Positions 26,301 to 37,131 of a stretch of DNA of 64,000 nt are shown here, one piece after another. Under the pieces are notes generated by a model, which did not search any database, was not told where the DNA came from, and was given only the letters and a program-made list of their open reading frames with translations. Position 1 is the first letter of the stretch, and each line of letters starts with the position of its first letter. The DNA is taken from assembly GCA_038049695.1 (NCBI GenBank), contig CP142460.1, positions 40,532,501 to 40,596,500 of the forward strand, read 5' to 3'. A program made the position numbers and the translations under genes. The stretch is from Cinnamomum chago (lineage: Eukaryota; Streptophyta; Magnoliopsida; Laurales; Lauraceae).

Positions 26301-26382
26301 TTCGGATGACAACATTGATCTCCCACCGACAGTCGGGCAGTCTTACGCCTCTCCTCCTCCACCCCTTTACGATGGCTACTAA
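23317..26382 (+). CDS. Leucine-rich repeat extensin (LRX) protein
   Basis: A single exon of 1,021 codons from ATG 23317; an upstream in-frame TTG at 23305 is not a plausible start. Residues 1-30 form a signal peptide. An N-terminal LRX domain follows, with [11 protein letters not shown]. About ten leucine-rich repeats run from residue 121 to 352, typified by [17 protein letters not shown] Cys-rich hinge (about 354-399) ends in [10 protein letters not shown]. The rest is an extensin domain of SPn motifs. LRX proteins are secreted, bind RALF peptides through the LRR and attach to the cell wall through the Hyp-rich domain (established). Residues 608-871 are a regular array of about 17 [10 protein letters not shown] units. 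Whether it is a pollen (PEX) or vegetative LRX cannot be told from sequence. Confidence 0.96.
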   Translation: MEVNNQKMLALCCLFLSLFLLSLSSSTSALTDAEAAFITRRQLLTLPENGDLPDNFKFEFDINITLSFKNDRLKQAYGVLQAWKKAIYSDPSNFTGNWDGEDVCSYKGVFCAPALDDQSIEVVAGLDLNHADIAGYLPAELGLLTDLALIHINSNRFCGIIPKSFYKLKLLYELDISNNRFVGPFPDVVLEISTLKYLDLRFNNFEGSLPPKLFDKDLDALFLNDNRFRNNIPENLGNSTVSVLVVSNNQLGGCIPSSIGKMSKTLDEIVMSNNGLTGCLPSEIGLLANVSVVNLGSNSLTGILPKSFSGLKGIMELDISNNMLTGIVPESICQLPGLKNLTFSYNYFKGKAGECDAAQKSGVAIDDKSNCLPDRPQQKTNKMCVPVVNRPVDCGKSKCGGGGGGSPPPSSSSSTPSSPTPQPAPVPASPPVSMTPSPTPSPSRAPSPAPTTPSPAPTPPPSPTPSPSPSPVPMTPSPSPTPLPPAPEGSTISVPPTSTPPPEQESAPTPSPMPTPSPTPVPKVPMMPSPTPDSETPSSPTPISVTPSPVPVAMTPSSPTPILITPSPSPVAMMPSSPTPISITPSESPPRKASPPTTPPPTPSAPQPSPPKKVQPPKVSPQPVQSPPPPPKVSPSPQPVQSPPQPPKVSPSPQPVQSPPSKVSPPPQPVQSPPQPPKVSPSPQPVQSPPQPPKVSPPPQPVQSPPSKVSPPPQPVQSPTQPPKVSPMPQPVQSPPQPPKVSPSPQPVQSPPSKVSPPPQPVQSPPQPPKVSPSPQPVQSPPQPPKVSPSPQPVQSPPSKVLPPPQPVQSPPQPPKVSPSPQPAQSPPSKVSPPPQPVQSPPQPPKVSPSPQPVQPPPPKVSPPLQPVQSPPPPPSIQSPPPPKHHKEHSPPRQQPVQSPPPPSEPVESPPPPSEPVQSPPPKKGHDQSSPPPPVSSPPPPPIFSPPPSVQSPPPPSKSPPKSPPVFSPPPPVQSPPPPSQSPPPSPPSSSPTPPSDDNIDLPPTVGQSYASPPPPLYDGY
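25141..25930 (+). repeat. Extensin coding tandem array with 138-nt higher-order unit
   Basis: Within the LRX gene, units of 14 or 16 codons ([14 protein letters not shown] or [16 protein letters not shown]) repeat about 17 times. They are ordered long-long-short, giving a 46-codon (138-nt) higher-order period seen about four times before it degenerates. The neighbouring extensin sequence is not so regular. Confidence 0.9.
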
Positions 26383-27923
26383 GAAGTATCTCTCTGACAC
26401 ACCAACTTCTTTTAGCTACAACCTGAAAAGGAGCCATGTATCACACTCACAGCTCTCCGTTCCCCTATTTTGTGTTGTGTGTCTTAAACAAAGGAACCGC
26501 ATTGGATGCAAGATGTAATTCCAGTACATAGCATAGTAATATTGTCATATTTCAATCACTATATCTTGTGCTGATAATTTCATTTATTTAATTTGAGTTC
26601 ATCATTTAATTTCTTATAGCGTGCTTACTTTGAGTGCCGCACACTTAATTGTGCCACATCAACGTTGCTTTTGCAATAAAAAGAAATGAAGTGTATGATA
26701 GGAACTTAGGTAGAGAGGCAAATGGACCCACATTTGCTCTACTGGCATCGAGAACACGATCATGCAGTTTGGAGCCAAAAGAAGGTAACTTCAAAGTGGC
26801 TGCATTCTGAATTTCTGATTGACAATAGGGTGGCAAAATCTCATCCGACCTACAAACCTAATGCACCCAACCCACATTTTACCCGCATTACTCAACCTGC
26901 GTCCTATAGGCGTAAGTCACGGGACAGATAAATCCAACCCATAGTAAAATGGGTAAGAGATATAATCCTTCCCAACTCTTTGATATACATTATTGTGTAA
27001 TTCTCTAAGAGCTCAAATTTTTGGTGTTTATAGTTTACTAAGATGGTATGAGAGCCTAGATATGTTTTTGTATACGCGCGGGGCCCCACATATTAAGAGT
27101 GCTTTTAAAATGCTTTGATATGCATTGTCGTGTCGTTTTTTAATACGTGGAGCTTTTGGTGTTATTTTGTTACTATCATAACCCATTTAAATAGGTCGAA
27201 TTATTGTGGACCCACATATCTAAATAGATATAAATGATACAGTGGTTTAATACTTGTTGTATTTTGGACTTTGTTGTGGCTTATAATTAAACTCAAGTAA
27301 AGTCTTAGTGCACTTCAAATAGATTAGGTTAGCGGCCAACATCTACAAGTTTGGTAGGTTTAGTTTGGGTTAAATAGTTTGACCCATGTTGGATAGGGGT
27401 TATACCGGTGGGGTTGGGTTGGCCCAGAATGAGTGTGGGTTGGGTTACGCGAATCATTTTAGCTTTAAGAAAAAAGGTCTAATATGGGTTGACCTTCAAC
27501 CTGTGGCAACCGGACCCAACTCTTTTGAGAAAATTGTGAACATTAAAAAATGAACATGAAATAACCTCACCTTTAACAAAGTGAGTCAAGCAAATATTGG
27601 GAAGGAATAGCCACCTATCACCCTATTAATTCAAATCCTAGGAAAGTCTAGGTCCCACCCAAATCTACACCTCATATCTTTCACTTCTTAGCTCTTCAAT
27701 AATATTCCTTGTCCAGTCCATTTGATCATTTGTGTGATTCCATGCAAACAAATGGGCCTAAAGGACATGCATATGACAATGGATGGTTCAAAGCATATAT
27801 TTACATTTGCTAGAAAAAATAAACATCGAAGTTTAATAACATTTTTAAGATTCTTGACTCTAAATATTTTTCAATATTTTTCTACCTTGAATAAAATCAA
27901 ATCAATCAGATGTTCAATAAGCC
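26383..27923. other. LRX 3' region and intergenic sequence
   Basis: Holds the LRX 3' UTR, then AT-rich sequence without recognised genes. The right end, from about 27720, belongs to the dispersed repeat into which the MULE at 27933 inserted. Confidence 0.6.
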
Positions 27924-27932
27924 CTCATTCAA

Positions 27933-30752
27933 GAGAGCTGCTAAATGCACACATGATTTTTCTTTCCACACACTGCAATTTTGTCTTAATTTTTTTATTT
28001 CCAATATAGCCATGTGATAAATTTCCTAAAAGGACATCTATCAAACTCTCTTCCTCTCCAACTTCTTTCTTTACTCACCCACCCTCAAACCTTCAATTTC
28101 TCCTCCCATTCCCAAAACTTGCAACCCTCCTTCTTCCTCTAGTTCAATCTCAACATTCATTTCACCCATACTCTCAATATTCATCCCATACTCTTCTGTC
28201 ACTCAATTCTCACTCTTCATCCCATTCATCTTTTCATCTTCATCTCACTCATATTCATACTCACTCATTTGTCATTCTTGAGCAATGGACAAGCAAATCG
28301 TGATTTCTAATCCTTTTAGCAGCGATAAGATATCCTTTCAATTTTTTTCATCATTTCAAAACGGTACTATCACGACCTATTCGGCCCTGAATGGCCAAAC
28401 AAATTTGAATTGTTCGGCCATTGAAGGCCGAACAAATTAATTTTATTCAGCCTTCGGCCCCAAGTGGTTGAACAAATTTTAACTGTTCGGCCACGCCGAA
28501 CATATTAATTTTATTTGGCCTTCGGCCCCAAGCGGTCAAACAAATTTGAACTGTTCTGCCACTTAGGTCCAAACACTAATATATTAGTGGGTTAATCAAT
28601 AATAATTACTGACATATTTTCTTTTCTTTGTAGGTTCTCTTGATTTCAGGTCACCCACCTTCGTCCATAGCGACTAATTAGCAATGTTATCATCACCCTT
28701 GTTAACAAGGTTAGGAGTACGCATACCAATCCTGGATACAGCATTTCACAGAAATTATCAGTCTAGATGTAGCCACACGTGAGACGACCGAATTGGATCA
28801 AGGACGCGATTGTTACAATTAAAATGTAATTTTGTAATTTGATTGAATTTGACCGAGATGTTCATGTTCTTAGTGACATAATTGATTTAATGATGCCATT
28901 GTTCATGTTCTTAGAGATGTTCATTTTCATGCGAGACGATGTTCATGTTGATCACATTAACGATGGAATTTGACCGAGATGACGAATATAAGGCCACCAA
29001 GTACCCATCCATAATATGAATTTAAAGTTCATTAATAGTCATTAAGTTTTATACTAATGGTATCCCACCAACATACATCCATCCAATACACATGAATCAA
29101 AGTTACACCATTATAATCAAAGTTAAACATCAAAACATCCATCCAATACGGTTGCGACTATATGTCTATATGTCCGTACGGGGTCTAGGATACTAGATAT
29201 CGTCTAAAGAAGCTCCCTCCAACAATTTGGTCATCTGCTCAATAGCTTCACACAACATATCTGGGTGTAGGACACTCAGATCATGGCCCCTCCAAAGGAT
29301 CGGATGAGTGATGCTAAGAGCATTCACGATGCGCTGTATTTGGAAAACCAAAATAGTAATCAGTGTACATTAATGTTACTACAATTAAAATAGAGCACGC
29401 GTAAGACAATAGGTCTGATTGACCATACCAGGTGAGGGTTTATGGAGGAGCTGCCCTAAGAATCATGAACACATGGGTCATATGTGGAGTGATGAGCCGG
29501 ATTCTGAACAATCGGGTGTGACATTCATGTGTACAAATCCGTGTAACCGGGTACGCAGTCCTATGGATGTTTGTCTAAGTCTGCCACCTTTCCACAAGTG
29601 GTGACACGACATTCCTATTGATGAATTGATAGGATGCCATAATTAGTGGAGCAACCTAACTGGACAACCAAATAATTGAACACCACATTGTGCCTGCCTT
29701 CAGAGTTCCATGCCCAATCACTTATTTTCTAGGCATGGTTCATGCATTTAAGTGGCGGATGCTCATGCAGTACAAAAGTACATATATTAATAAAGAAAAT
29801 GATAATTAAATGATGTTTATTCAAATGAATAAGGAGTACCTATTCGTGCCAATAGCCGCAAAAATGTGCGTCCAGAAACTAGGTAACAAAGAAGAATCGA
29901 CTGGAACCCCAGGAAACAGCCTAATCAGATCTTCAATGGTGGTTGTGGGTTCATCATGTACGTCTGCAGCTTCTCCTCGACCTCTAGTTGCTCATTTTCA
30001 GTAAGATCGACCTCGAAATGTCTAGCACAACGTCTCTTGTTGGACGTTGTAGGCCGAACTCTGGAAGTACCAAGCACACCCATGTCTGATAGTGTATAAT
30101 AATTGATAAGTGAACCCAAAGTCCAAAAAATAATGTGGAAAGTGAATGTTCGAACCTAATTGGCCGAAAAGAGACACTTTGTTTGGTTGTAAAGAGCCGA
30201 GCATAACCATTATGTTCGACTATTTACAGCTGAACAAAAAAGTTTTGTTCAACTTTCAATAACTGAACATATGTTTTTATTCGGCCTCTCAAGGTCGAAC
30301 TTACCTGAAAAAAAGGGGGGGTCGAGGTTGAAGGAGAGGGAAGGAGGGAGAGAGAAGCCCCCTCTCTAACCCCTTTAACCAATTTTGAGACCAACAAAAA
30401 AACCATGATTTGCCTCCAATACCGAAAAAATGATAGATGGAGAGATGTAGAGGGAGAGAGAAAGCATACCTTCACAATGAAGAACTCAAATCGTGAGTGA
30501 TAAGAGAGTGAGAATAGAGTGACAAGGAAGAGAGGAAGAGAGTGAGGGAGTAACAGATAGTTAGGGAATGACAGTGAGGGATATAGGGGAGGAAGTGTGA
30601 GTGTAGAGAGAAGTTGAGGGAGTAAAGGTTAGGGTAGTTTAAGAATCTTGGGGTGTGTAGAAAGTGATTTTTGTAATATTTTAGTATAAGTGATGAGTGT
30701 AGAAAGAAACAGTGTATGGAAAGAAAAATTGTGTGTTCATTTAGTAGCTCTC
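27933..30752. mobile_element. Mutator-like element (MULE), 2.8 kb, non-autonomous
   Basis: The terminal inverted repeats are clear: the left end reads GAGAGCTGCTAAATGCACAC and the right end, on the other strand, GAGAGCTACTAAATGAACAC. They continue with TTTTTCTTTCCA and then as CT-rich arms and TTCGGCC-rich segments for several hundred bases (left to about 28570, right from about 30127). The flanks are CTCATTCAA (27924-27932) and CTCATCCAA (30753-30761), a 9-bp duplication with one mismatch, diagnostic of the Mutator superfamily. No transposase motif was recognised. The inside has only short frames, for example minus strand 29925-30119, of unknown origin. It is probably a deletion derivative or a decayed gene-carrying element. 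Confidence 0.85.
28368..28575. repeat. TTCGGCC-rich subterminal tandem repeat of the MULE
   Basis: Imperfect units of roughly 70-75 bp built around TTCGGCCCCAAG and CTGTTCGGCCA alternate with AACAAATT. A matching inverted set lies at about 30130-30300 in the other arm. Such subterminal arrays often bind transposase in Mutator and hAT elements (inference here). Confidence 0.65.
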
Positions 30753-30803
30753 CTCATCCAAAATGTATCACCCATGCATACCGTTTTAGAGGGTGGTTGA
30801 TAC

Positions 30804-30958
30804 GAGTCCGGATCCCCTGTTTCATAGAAATAGGGAGACGTTGTTCAGTCCGATCCACATTTGCCGCCTATATAAAATTTCATAAAATTTTATATAGGCG
30901 GCAAATGTGGATCAGATGGAACATCTCCCTATTTCTATGAAACAGAGGATTCAAACTC
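30804..30958. mobile_element. Palindromic MITE, Mutator-like
   Basis: A 155-bp near-perfect foldback: GAGTCCGGATCCCCTGTTTC on the left and GAGTTTGAATCCTCTGTTTC on the opposite strand at the right, meeting near 30872-30890 at an AAATTTCATAAAATTT centre. The flanks GGTTGATAC (30795-30803) and AGCTGATAC (30959-30967) match at 7 of 9. A relative of the host sequence without the insert is present near 54710 (AGTCAGCTGATACACC), which supports the duplication. Confidence 0.82.
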
Positions 30959-30967
30959 AGCTGATAC

Positions 30968-32884
30968 ATCCTTTACAAATGCCTTTTAGATTTCTTATTG
31001 ACATCAATACTTTCACCATTTTGTACAATTTGCTAACTTTAAGATTTTCGAAAGCACTGGCGTGTTTGATCCTGACTTGGTGACTGTGTAGGGATGCACA
31101 TGAACTAAGCCACAACCTAGGCTTGGCTTAGCAAGACAGGCTTGAGTATTTTTCAAATAAGAATTAATATATTAGGCGACTCTGAGGATGTCTACCTAGG
31201 TTACAGAGCCAATAGGATGGTGCATTTGCCCTGACAAATTCAACACCAGTGGGTCAAGATTTTTGTTCTCTCATATGACTTTAAGGCCTGACAGCTAGAT
31301 AAAGGCCTGAATATAGGCATAGAAACAGCCCAGTTGTTAAGTCTACAAAATTGGGTTCGAAAGTCATCATTTCATGTGCATTTGTAGACTTAATTAGGAC
31401 AAATTTCATCATAATCCCATGATTTCATGCAATTGAGCATAAATGTGGACTTCGAGTAAAACACAGTTAAAAACCCTTAACTTTGCATGAATTTATGAGA
31501 TTGATAGTTTACATCACCCCTGGGTCATACTAATTAGATTCAAAGCATTATGGCCCCATTGCATTAATTTATTTTGCATTAAGTAGGGCCCATGCATTCC
31601 ATCTATCTAATGCATTGCATCTTTAATTATTTCATTGCTAGTGATTTGGTTGTCTTATTGTGCAAGAATTGTCATAGTAATGAGGCCCGAGTGAAAGAGA
31701 GAAATTGGAAGAAAAGAAAAGGAAGAAAGAAAAAATAAAAGGGAACCACCTGTTGGGTGTGATTCCTTTTGCACACCCAGTAAGGGGTAGGTCCCACTTG
31801 TGGCAACACAATTTCTTCTCTCTTTCCAAGTTTACTAGATTTCTCTCCTATCAAGATTTGAATTTTAGAAAGAAGGAAGGAGTATGCTAAAAGAAATCTT
31901 TGGTGGAGTTTGAAATAAGAAGTCTTATCCAAGAAGATCTGTGGTGAGTCAGCAAAGAGAGATAAAAACCAAGACGGATAAGAAGATCAATTTCAAAAAG
32001 GAATAAACACCTAAGGGATGTGTGGACGTCCAACACCGGGCCCACGTGCGCCCCTTGGACGTCCACATCATCTTTCCCTCTCCCTCTTCCTTTATTCAAT
32101 CCATACCTGTAAAAGATGAAACAAAAAAGTATAAAAGTGTAATTTTCATATAAAACAACTTTGTACCAGAAAATATTTATAAAGAAATGAAAGATGAAAA
32201 AAATAAAATGGATGGTGCTCTCACAGCAGAAGTGGCACCTTGTCGTGAGTATCATGTAGTGTGTCCTCATGCTAGCTTACATCCATTAAGCCCACCACAA
32301 TAGAAAATTAAGTGTCCCAAGACTGCTATTGTATGAATGAATGGGGTACCTCAGTCAAATCCCAATTCTTAATTTTAGACTCGAAGTAACTCTTAATCTT
32401 CTTGACACTGCAAGGGTTGATAGTGATGCAGGTATTGACATTCTACCTTAGCAGAATATGAATGACATGGTCGACGTCAACCCTGGTTATAATGCATCAG
32501 GGTCGACGTCGACCCTCGAAAAAAACGATACAGGAAAAAAAAGAAGGGTTTTCGGGCGGGAAGGCTGGTTTAGTGTGGGTTTGGGTAAAGTGACCTTTTT
32601 TATGCAATGGCCACCTAAAGTATTTATTTTTTTTAATCCTCTTAAGTAAATTAATAAAACTCAGAGGTAGTACTTAAAAGTCCTCAAAATATAGGATTCT
32701 TATCAACATCGATCCTCCAAGGTTTATAATTGCTAATTGAGGATTTTCCAAATTTGCTAGAAGAATTGTTGAGAAGTCTCCAAAGATTTGGTCATGAAGG
32801 ATGATGACCAAGGTAAGCTCAAAACTCAAGATGGATTCTCATGAAGTTTTTATTTTTTTTCCTTTCTTTCTGCCTTTTTCCTTG
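30968..32884. other. Dispersed repeat continuation and unassigned DNA
   Basis: 30968 to about 31340 continues the dispersed repeat seen again at about 54730-54930 and 55860-55910. Beyond that no gene is recognised. A short inverted repeat (GTGGACGTCCAA and its complement) surrounds a GC-rich core at 32020-32070. GTCGACGTC motifs occur at 32470-32515. Confidence 0.55.
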
Positions 32885-34193
32885 GATTATTTTCGTACGG
32901 CCACCTAAATTCATCGATAACTCTCCCTTGTTACCAAACGAGGCAATTTTACATACATGTTCTCCGTACCGTCCGTACATCTGCGCATGCCAAAAGTCGC
33001 CTTTTCATTTGTGATATCACAACAAATTTTGCGATATCGCAATTTATATTACGATATCGCAAATTATTCACTGGCGATATCGCAACTCGAAAAACCCTGT
33101 TCATCCTTTTATGCCTCCCCGCTTCGACTTTTCCTCATTTCACCTGCTATAACTCGCTCCCCCAGCCGATTTCACTCTCCTCCTCCATCGCCAACCTATT
33201 TGCAAATACGCAAGGCCCCTAGCGTTTGTTCGACGTCGACAAATCAACATGGTCTCCTTTACCTCCATCGATGAGGAATTTTGGCCTCCATTGTTTCACA
33301 TTCTGGGCGTTCCTGAGTTTGGTGTTGTTGGAGTCGCCCCTAGTAGAACTTGGTAATCCTTCTTCCCTCTCTCATTTAGCGAGTTTGTTCTGGGACCCAC
33401 CACAGGCTGGGATCAACAAGATATCTCACATTATTTTTTTGCAACTGGATGTCCAATCCAAAACTTGAAGTGGTAATTCATGATATGAGAACAACAAGGT
33501 TTTTTTAATATATCAACAACGGAATGTTCAAATGTAATTGAAATTCAAAACACTGTAAAAAAACATAAGGCTGAATACCCACATTTTCAATGTGGATATT
33601 CATTAAAAAGTGAGGCTCTACAAGTCCCCCATAAGGTCACTACTAATATTTATACAAAATGTATCAAATGTTTCTACATGTTGGATTCCTTATACCCTAC
33701 CTAGCTTCAAAAGACACAAAAGAAGAAAAAAAAAATAACACAATAAATAAGAGGGAGATACATACAGGGTGGGAAATAGGGAGCGAATACTGCTAATGGA
33801 TTGGACAATGGTAGCGGAGAAAGATATGCAAGAGACTCAATGCTATATATGGAAAAGGAAGGGATTCACTTGCAAAGAAAAGAAGCAAAGAACCCAAGCA
33901 AGAGACAAAAGCGACAGAACGAAATGAAATTATAAACAGAGATGCATTTGTTGACTTTTAACGTAAAGCTTTATGTGATATCACAATATAAATTGCGATA
34001 TCACAAGTGAATAATTTACAATATTACAATATAAACTGCGATATCGTAAAATTTGTTGTGATATCGCAAAGAAAAAAGTGACTTTTGTCCTGCGCAGAGA
34101 TACGGAAGGTACAGAGAACGTGTCGGTAAAATTATCTATTTTGGTAACAAAGGGGATTTATCGAAGAGTTTAGGTGACCGTATGGAAAAAATC
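32885..34193. mobile_element. Foldback / MULE-like element with GATATC-rich arms
   Basis: Arms of roughly 200 bp or more are inverted: the left TACGGCCACCTAAATTCATCG matches TACGGTCACCTAAACTCTTCG on the other strand at the right end, and similarity continues through TCTGCGCA and into clusters of TTGCGATATCGC. The ends taken are GATTATTTTC and GATTTTTTCC; no clean target duplication was found, so borders are approximate and the superfamily is open. The interior contains a CT-rich leader and a short exon-like frame at 33250-33350 (MVSFTSIDEEFWPPLFHIL, then a possible gtaatc donor), which I do not recognise. Confidence 0.65.
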
Positions 34194-34682
34194 TCATTTT
34201 TTTTCTAGCAAGTGAATTATTAGGAGTGTACACGGATCGGAATGGTGTGGATTAGGTAAAATCCGTCAACAATTCGTTGCTATTAAAAACCGATCCGATC
34301 CGATGCGTGGAGGACTGGATTAGATATGTTTAATCTATTCAATCAGTCGAATCTAATGTTAAAAAAAAAAAATCAAACATGTTGTAAAGAGTTTCAGCAT
34401 ACAAGCTAACAATCCACAAAAAAAATACAAATTACAAATATATTTAGACCTCTTAACTTATATTTAGATTCTAGACCCCTTAAGTTTTTTTATTTATATT
34501 TAATATCAATGGATCGGATTGAATCCATAAATTGAGGGTGAAATCCGTTACCGATCCGTTGCTAACAGATTACAAGATTTTTTTAATTCGTCACAAATCC
34601 ATTTACCTTTGGTTCGATTAAAAATCTACAGATAAGATCAAATCAAATCTATTCTAGGGATCATGGATTTTTTGTGCACCCA
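34194..34682. other. Upstream region of the TMEM97-like gene
   Basis: AT-rich sequence with recurring GATCCGAT/GGATCGGAT motifs. No gene recognised. Confidence 0.5.
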
Positions 34683-34690
34683 TATAAAAT
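34683..34690 (+). promoter_or_regulatory. Possible TATA box of the TMEM97-like gene
   Basis: TATAAAAT lies 139 bp before the start codon at 34822. It is the only TATA-like motif at a suitable distance that I noticed. Confidence 0.45.
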
Positions 34691-34821
34691 ATACGCAAGT
34701 TCCACATAACAAATCAACCTTGGCTGACATCATCCAATCAAAAGACAAAAGCCCTAGTCCTCTTGCTTTATACCTTCTCTGTCTGAAAAGGGGTCGAGAA
34801 AGGCAGGCAAGAGCATTTGCA

Positions 34822-35175
34822 ATGGCTGCCTCTCCTTCAAATTCCCCTCTTTTTAGCTCCATATGCAGGATAGCTGATGTCATCCTCCTTATATGTTTCA
34901 TCTTCATCTCCGTAGTCGCGCCATTGATAGACGCCCAGACATGTATAAGCAGTAGATTCTTTCCTCAAGTGCTGGTGGATGTGAAATCACAGTATGGAAC
35001 AGAGTATGGGGACTTTTTGATGATAGAAAATCCCGGATTCTTTGTAGGTGTGGTGTGGATGGAGCTTCTCTTTCAGTGGCCTCTCGCAATCGCCAACGCC
35101 TATGGAATACTCAGAAAGAGATCGTGGTATACAACTACTTGCTTGATGTATGGAGTCTCTACCTGCACTGGAATG
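34822..35175 (+). CDS. TMEM97/sigma-2-receptor-like protein, exon 1
   Basis: ATG 34822 opens 118 codons ending at a donor (gtaagc, 35176). The protein has the EXPERA-domain features of plant TMEM97-like proteins: VAPLIDAQTC after TM1, YGDFLMIENPGFFVGVVWME, LLFQWPLAIANAYGI and TTCLMYGVSTCTG. The family consists of four-helix ER or nuclear-envelope proteins that bind sterols and related ligands (established for animal TMEM97; plant role poorly known). Exon 1 is intact. The intron is 35176-35490, ending in ttgttcag. The longer frame starting at 34663 is not needed: the family starts near this Met. Confidence 0.92.
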
Positions 35176-35490
35176 GTAAGCACTAACGAAAGTAGGGAAG
35201 CAAAAGAAGTGAGCTACAAAAGCAAAATCAAAGGCATTTTCTACTCTATATGAATCCAATGGCCTTCAACTAGCTTTTGCAGACATACCCAAAAAAAAAA
35301 CCTCATAATGAATGTGGTGAAATTAGATCCTTTATTAATCAAAATTGACATTTAATTATAAAATAACTAATTTCCTTTTTGTAAAATGTTTTATAATATT
35401 TTCTCCTAAATTTATTCAAATCATATGCATATATTAAAATATGTATGGTTAATTGGTTATGGTTTTTTTTTTTTTTTTTAATTTGTTCAG

Positions 35491-35804
35491 GCAGCTATCT
35501 TGGGGGAATTGATTGGTTCAGACAAAGCTTCAAATAAGTTGTTGATGATGTATCTACCGTTCTTGGGCATTTCAATTACAAAAAGTCTACTTGGACAAAC
35601 TTTTTTGGCCAGAATTTGGCCAACCCATATGGTTTGCATTGAATATCACTATGATATTCAATGCAAACCATATGGGTTGGCCAAATTCTGGCCAAAAAAG
35701 TTTGTCCAAGTAGCATTACTCTTTCAATTATGGCCATTTTGCGTGGTCTAGTTTACTATCCATCCTCAACTCCTGTCAACACAGCAAGGAAAAAGAGGGC
35801 TTAG
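35491..35804 (+). pseudogene. TMEM97-like exon 2, split by a MITE
   Basis: It continues in phase 0 with AAILGELIGSDKASNKLLMM, as in the family. At 35578 a 143-bp palindromic MITE plus a 9-bp duplication (152 bp, not a multiple of three) interrupts the frame. The read-through frame stops at 35751, giving about 204 residues with a foreign tail. Beyond the insert (35731-35804) the original 3' coding end is still legible: MAILRGLVYYPSSTPVNTA then RKKRA and TAG at 35802-35804. Without the insert the protein would have 171 residues, the usual family length. The present product lacks most of TM4 and the Lys-rich ER-type tail. The gene may be a recent pseudogene, or the insert could be spliced out; neither can be seen here. 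Confidence 0.9.
35579..35721. mobile_element. 143-bp palindromic MITE inside a coding exon
   Basis: The ends are CAAAAAGTCTACTTGG and, on the other strand, GAGTAATGCTACTTGG; the rest is an almost perfect palindrome centred near 35650. A 9-bp target duplication, TTTCAATTA, lies at 35570-35578 and 35722-35730 with no mismatch. A 9-bp duplication points to the Mutator superfamily. A shorter copy in the reverse orientation is at 58982-59069. Confidence 0.93.
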
Positions 35805-36249
35805 GCACATTTCTTTCTGTTTTTTTTTTTTTTTCCTATCGTACTACCAACTTTTGTTTGTATGATGCAATGGGGCTTCTTTTGAGCTCTCTGAATATGA
35901 GAATTTGGTGTTAAAAGAAAGAAAACTTGGAACTATATCTCCCATAAATCGTGGTGATATCGCTGAAAATGAGAATTTGGTGTTTGTTAGGCCGGTGGCA
36001 TGCCAATAATGGGAGAGGGGGATGGAAAGGTTTTATATATGACCTAGATGTGAGTGTGTGGCTACAATTTGAACAGTTTTAAAACGGTTAGATGATGAGC
36101 TTGTCTCTGTTTTGTTTTGTTTTGTTTTGTATTTTGTTTTTTTTTTTTTTTTTCTCTTTTTTTTAGCATAATCAATTCAGTTTTTGTTTATTTTAAGGTG
36201 GGTGATGTAGAGGTGTGTGATGGAAGCATGAGGGAAGATAATTGATGAT
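35805..36249. other. TMEM97-like 3' region
   Basis: T-rich tracts (35820-35835, 36110-36165) and no recognised gene. It presumably includes the 3' UTR, cut off by the Tat element at 36255. Confidence 0.5.
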
Positions 36250-36254
36250 AGCCC

Positions 36255-36711
36255 TGTGAGGGAAAAGTTTGAATGGCTTGGAAGTAGGTTTGGGCCAAAA
36301 CAGACCCACCTGTAAAATTAGTCCAAGAATGGAAGTGGAGAAGGAACATCCCACGAAAATGGGCCATGATCTTCTCACATGCTATAATGGGGAAAGTGGG
36401 AAAGGACATGTGTCGTAACATGAGGAAGTTGGGGAAGAAGAAAATAAAAGGGGGAAAGAGATGAAGGAAAATGTATGCCAAAATCACATCAAAAAATTAT
36501 TCACTACATGAATTTCCAATCTCGGTGGTTAACTTAAGCATCGGAGAAAGTTCGGTCGGGCCACCCGATCGAATTTCACCATGCTTCTCTTTTCTTGAAC
36601 GGGTACCTAATCTAAAAAAGGAGGTCCAGCGATAGGAGAAAGAAGAGAAAGCACCAAACTGTGAAGTAAGGACGTTCCATCATTTTTCTCTCTTCAAAAA
36701 TTGACCTTACA
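36255..36711 (+). repeat. 5' LTR of the Tat element
   Basis: Starts TGTGAGGGAAAAGTTTGAATG and ends TTGACCTTACA. It is longer than the 3' LTR mainly through an extra stretch at about 36665-36693. Confidence 0.93.
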
Positions 36712-36730
36712 ATTGGCGCCGTCTGTGGGA
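36712..36730 (+). other. Primer-binding site
   Basis: ATTGGCGCCGTCTGTGGGA directly follows the LTR. This TTGGCGCCGTCTGTGGG motif is a familiar leader/PBS of plant Tat-type gypsy elements. Confidence 0.75.
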
Positions 36731-37131
36731 AGCGAGGAGGGAAAAACCCACTAATACTTCTTCTTGCAAAGAAAAATAACAGATCAAAAACAGAATCCAA
36801 GATCATCACCCCCAAAGTATTGGACGACCTCCATCTTAGGTGGAGGAAGCACGGATCAGGGGACAACGTGAACGGCAGGCAAAGACCCTTTGATCGACCA
36901 CTCCGAATCAAGAGCTTGGCAGAGCCGAGCTAAAGCTAGAACAGGCGACGAAGGAAGCAGGACTTCGAGTTCTCGACCCCGGGGGGAAGGGGAAGCCGAA
37001 GTCCGAGCAGATACATTGAGGTTGGCAAAGCTCGTTCGAGCATATGCATTGAGGTTGGCGAAACCCCGAGGAGGAAAGCACCCCCACGAGCACTTGTCGA
37101 GGAGGATGTACAAACCCTTATTAAAAAGGCG

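Noticed and set aside
24444-26518. Long open frames in other phases over the extensin domain (plus 25127-26518; minus 24444-25052 and 25892-26437)
   Set aside because: Shadows of the repetitive Pro codons; compositions such as His/Asn-Leu or Gly-Val-Asp repeats are artefacts of CCA repeats.
31887-32270. 127-codon minus-strand frame
   Set aside because: Low-complexity Phe/Tyr-rich sequence in AT-rich DNA, no family resemblance.
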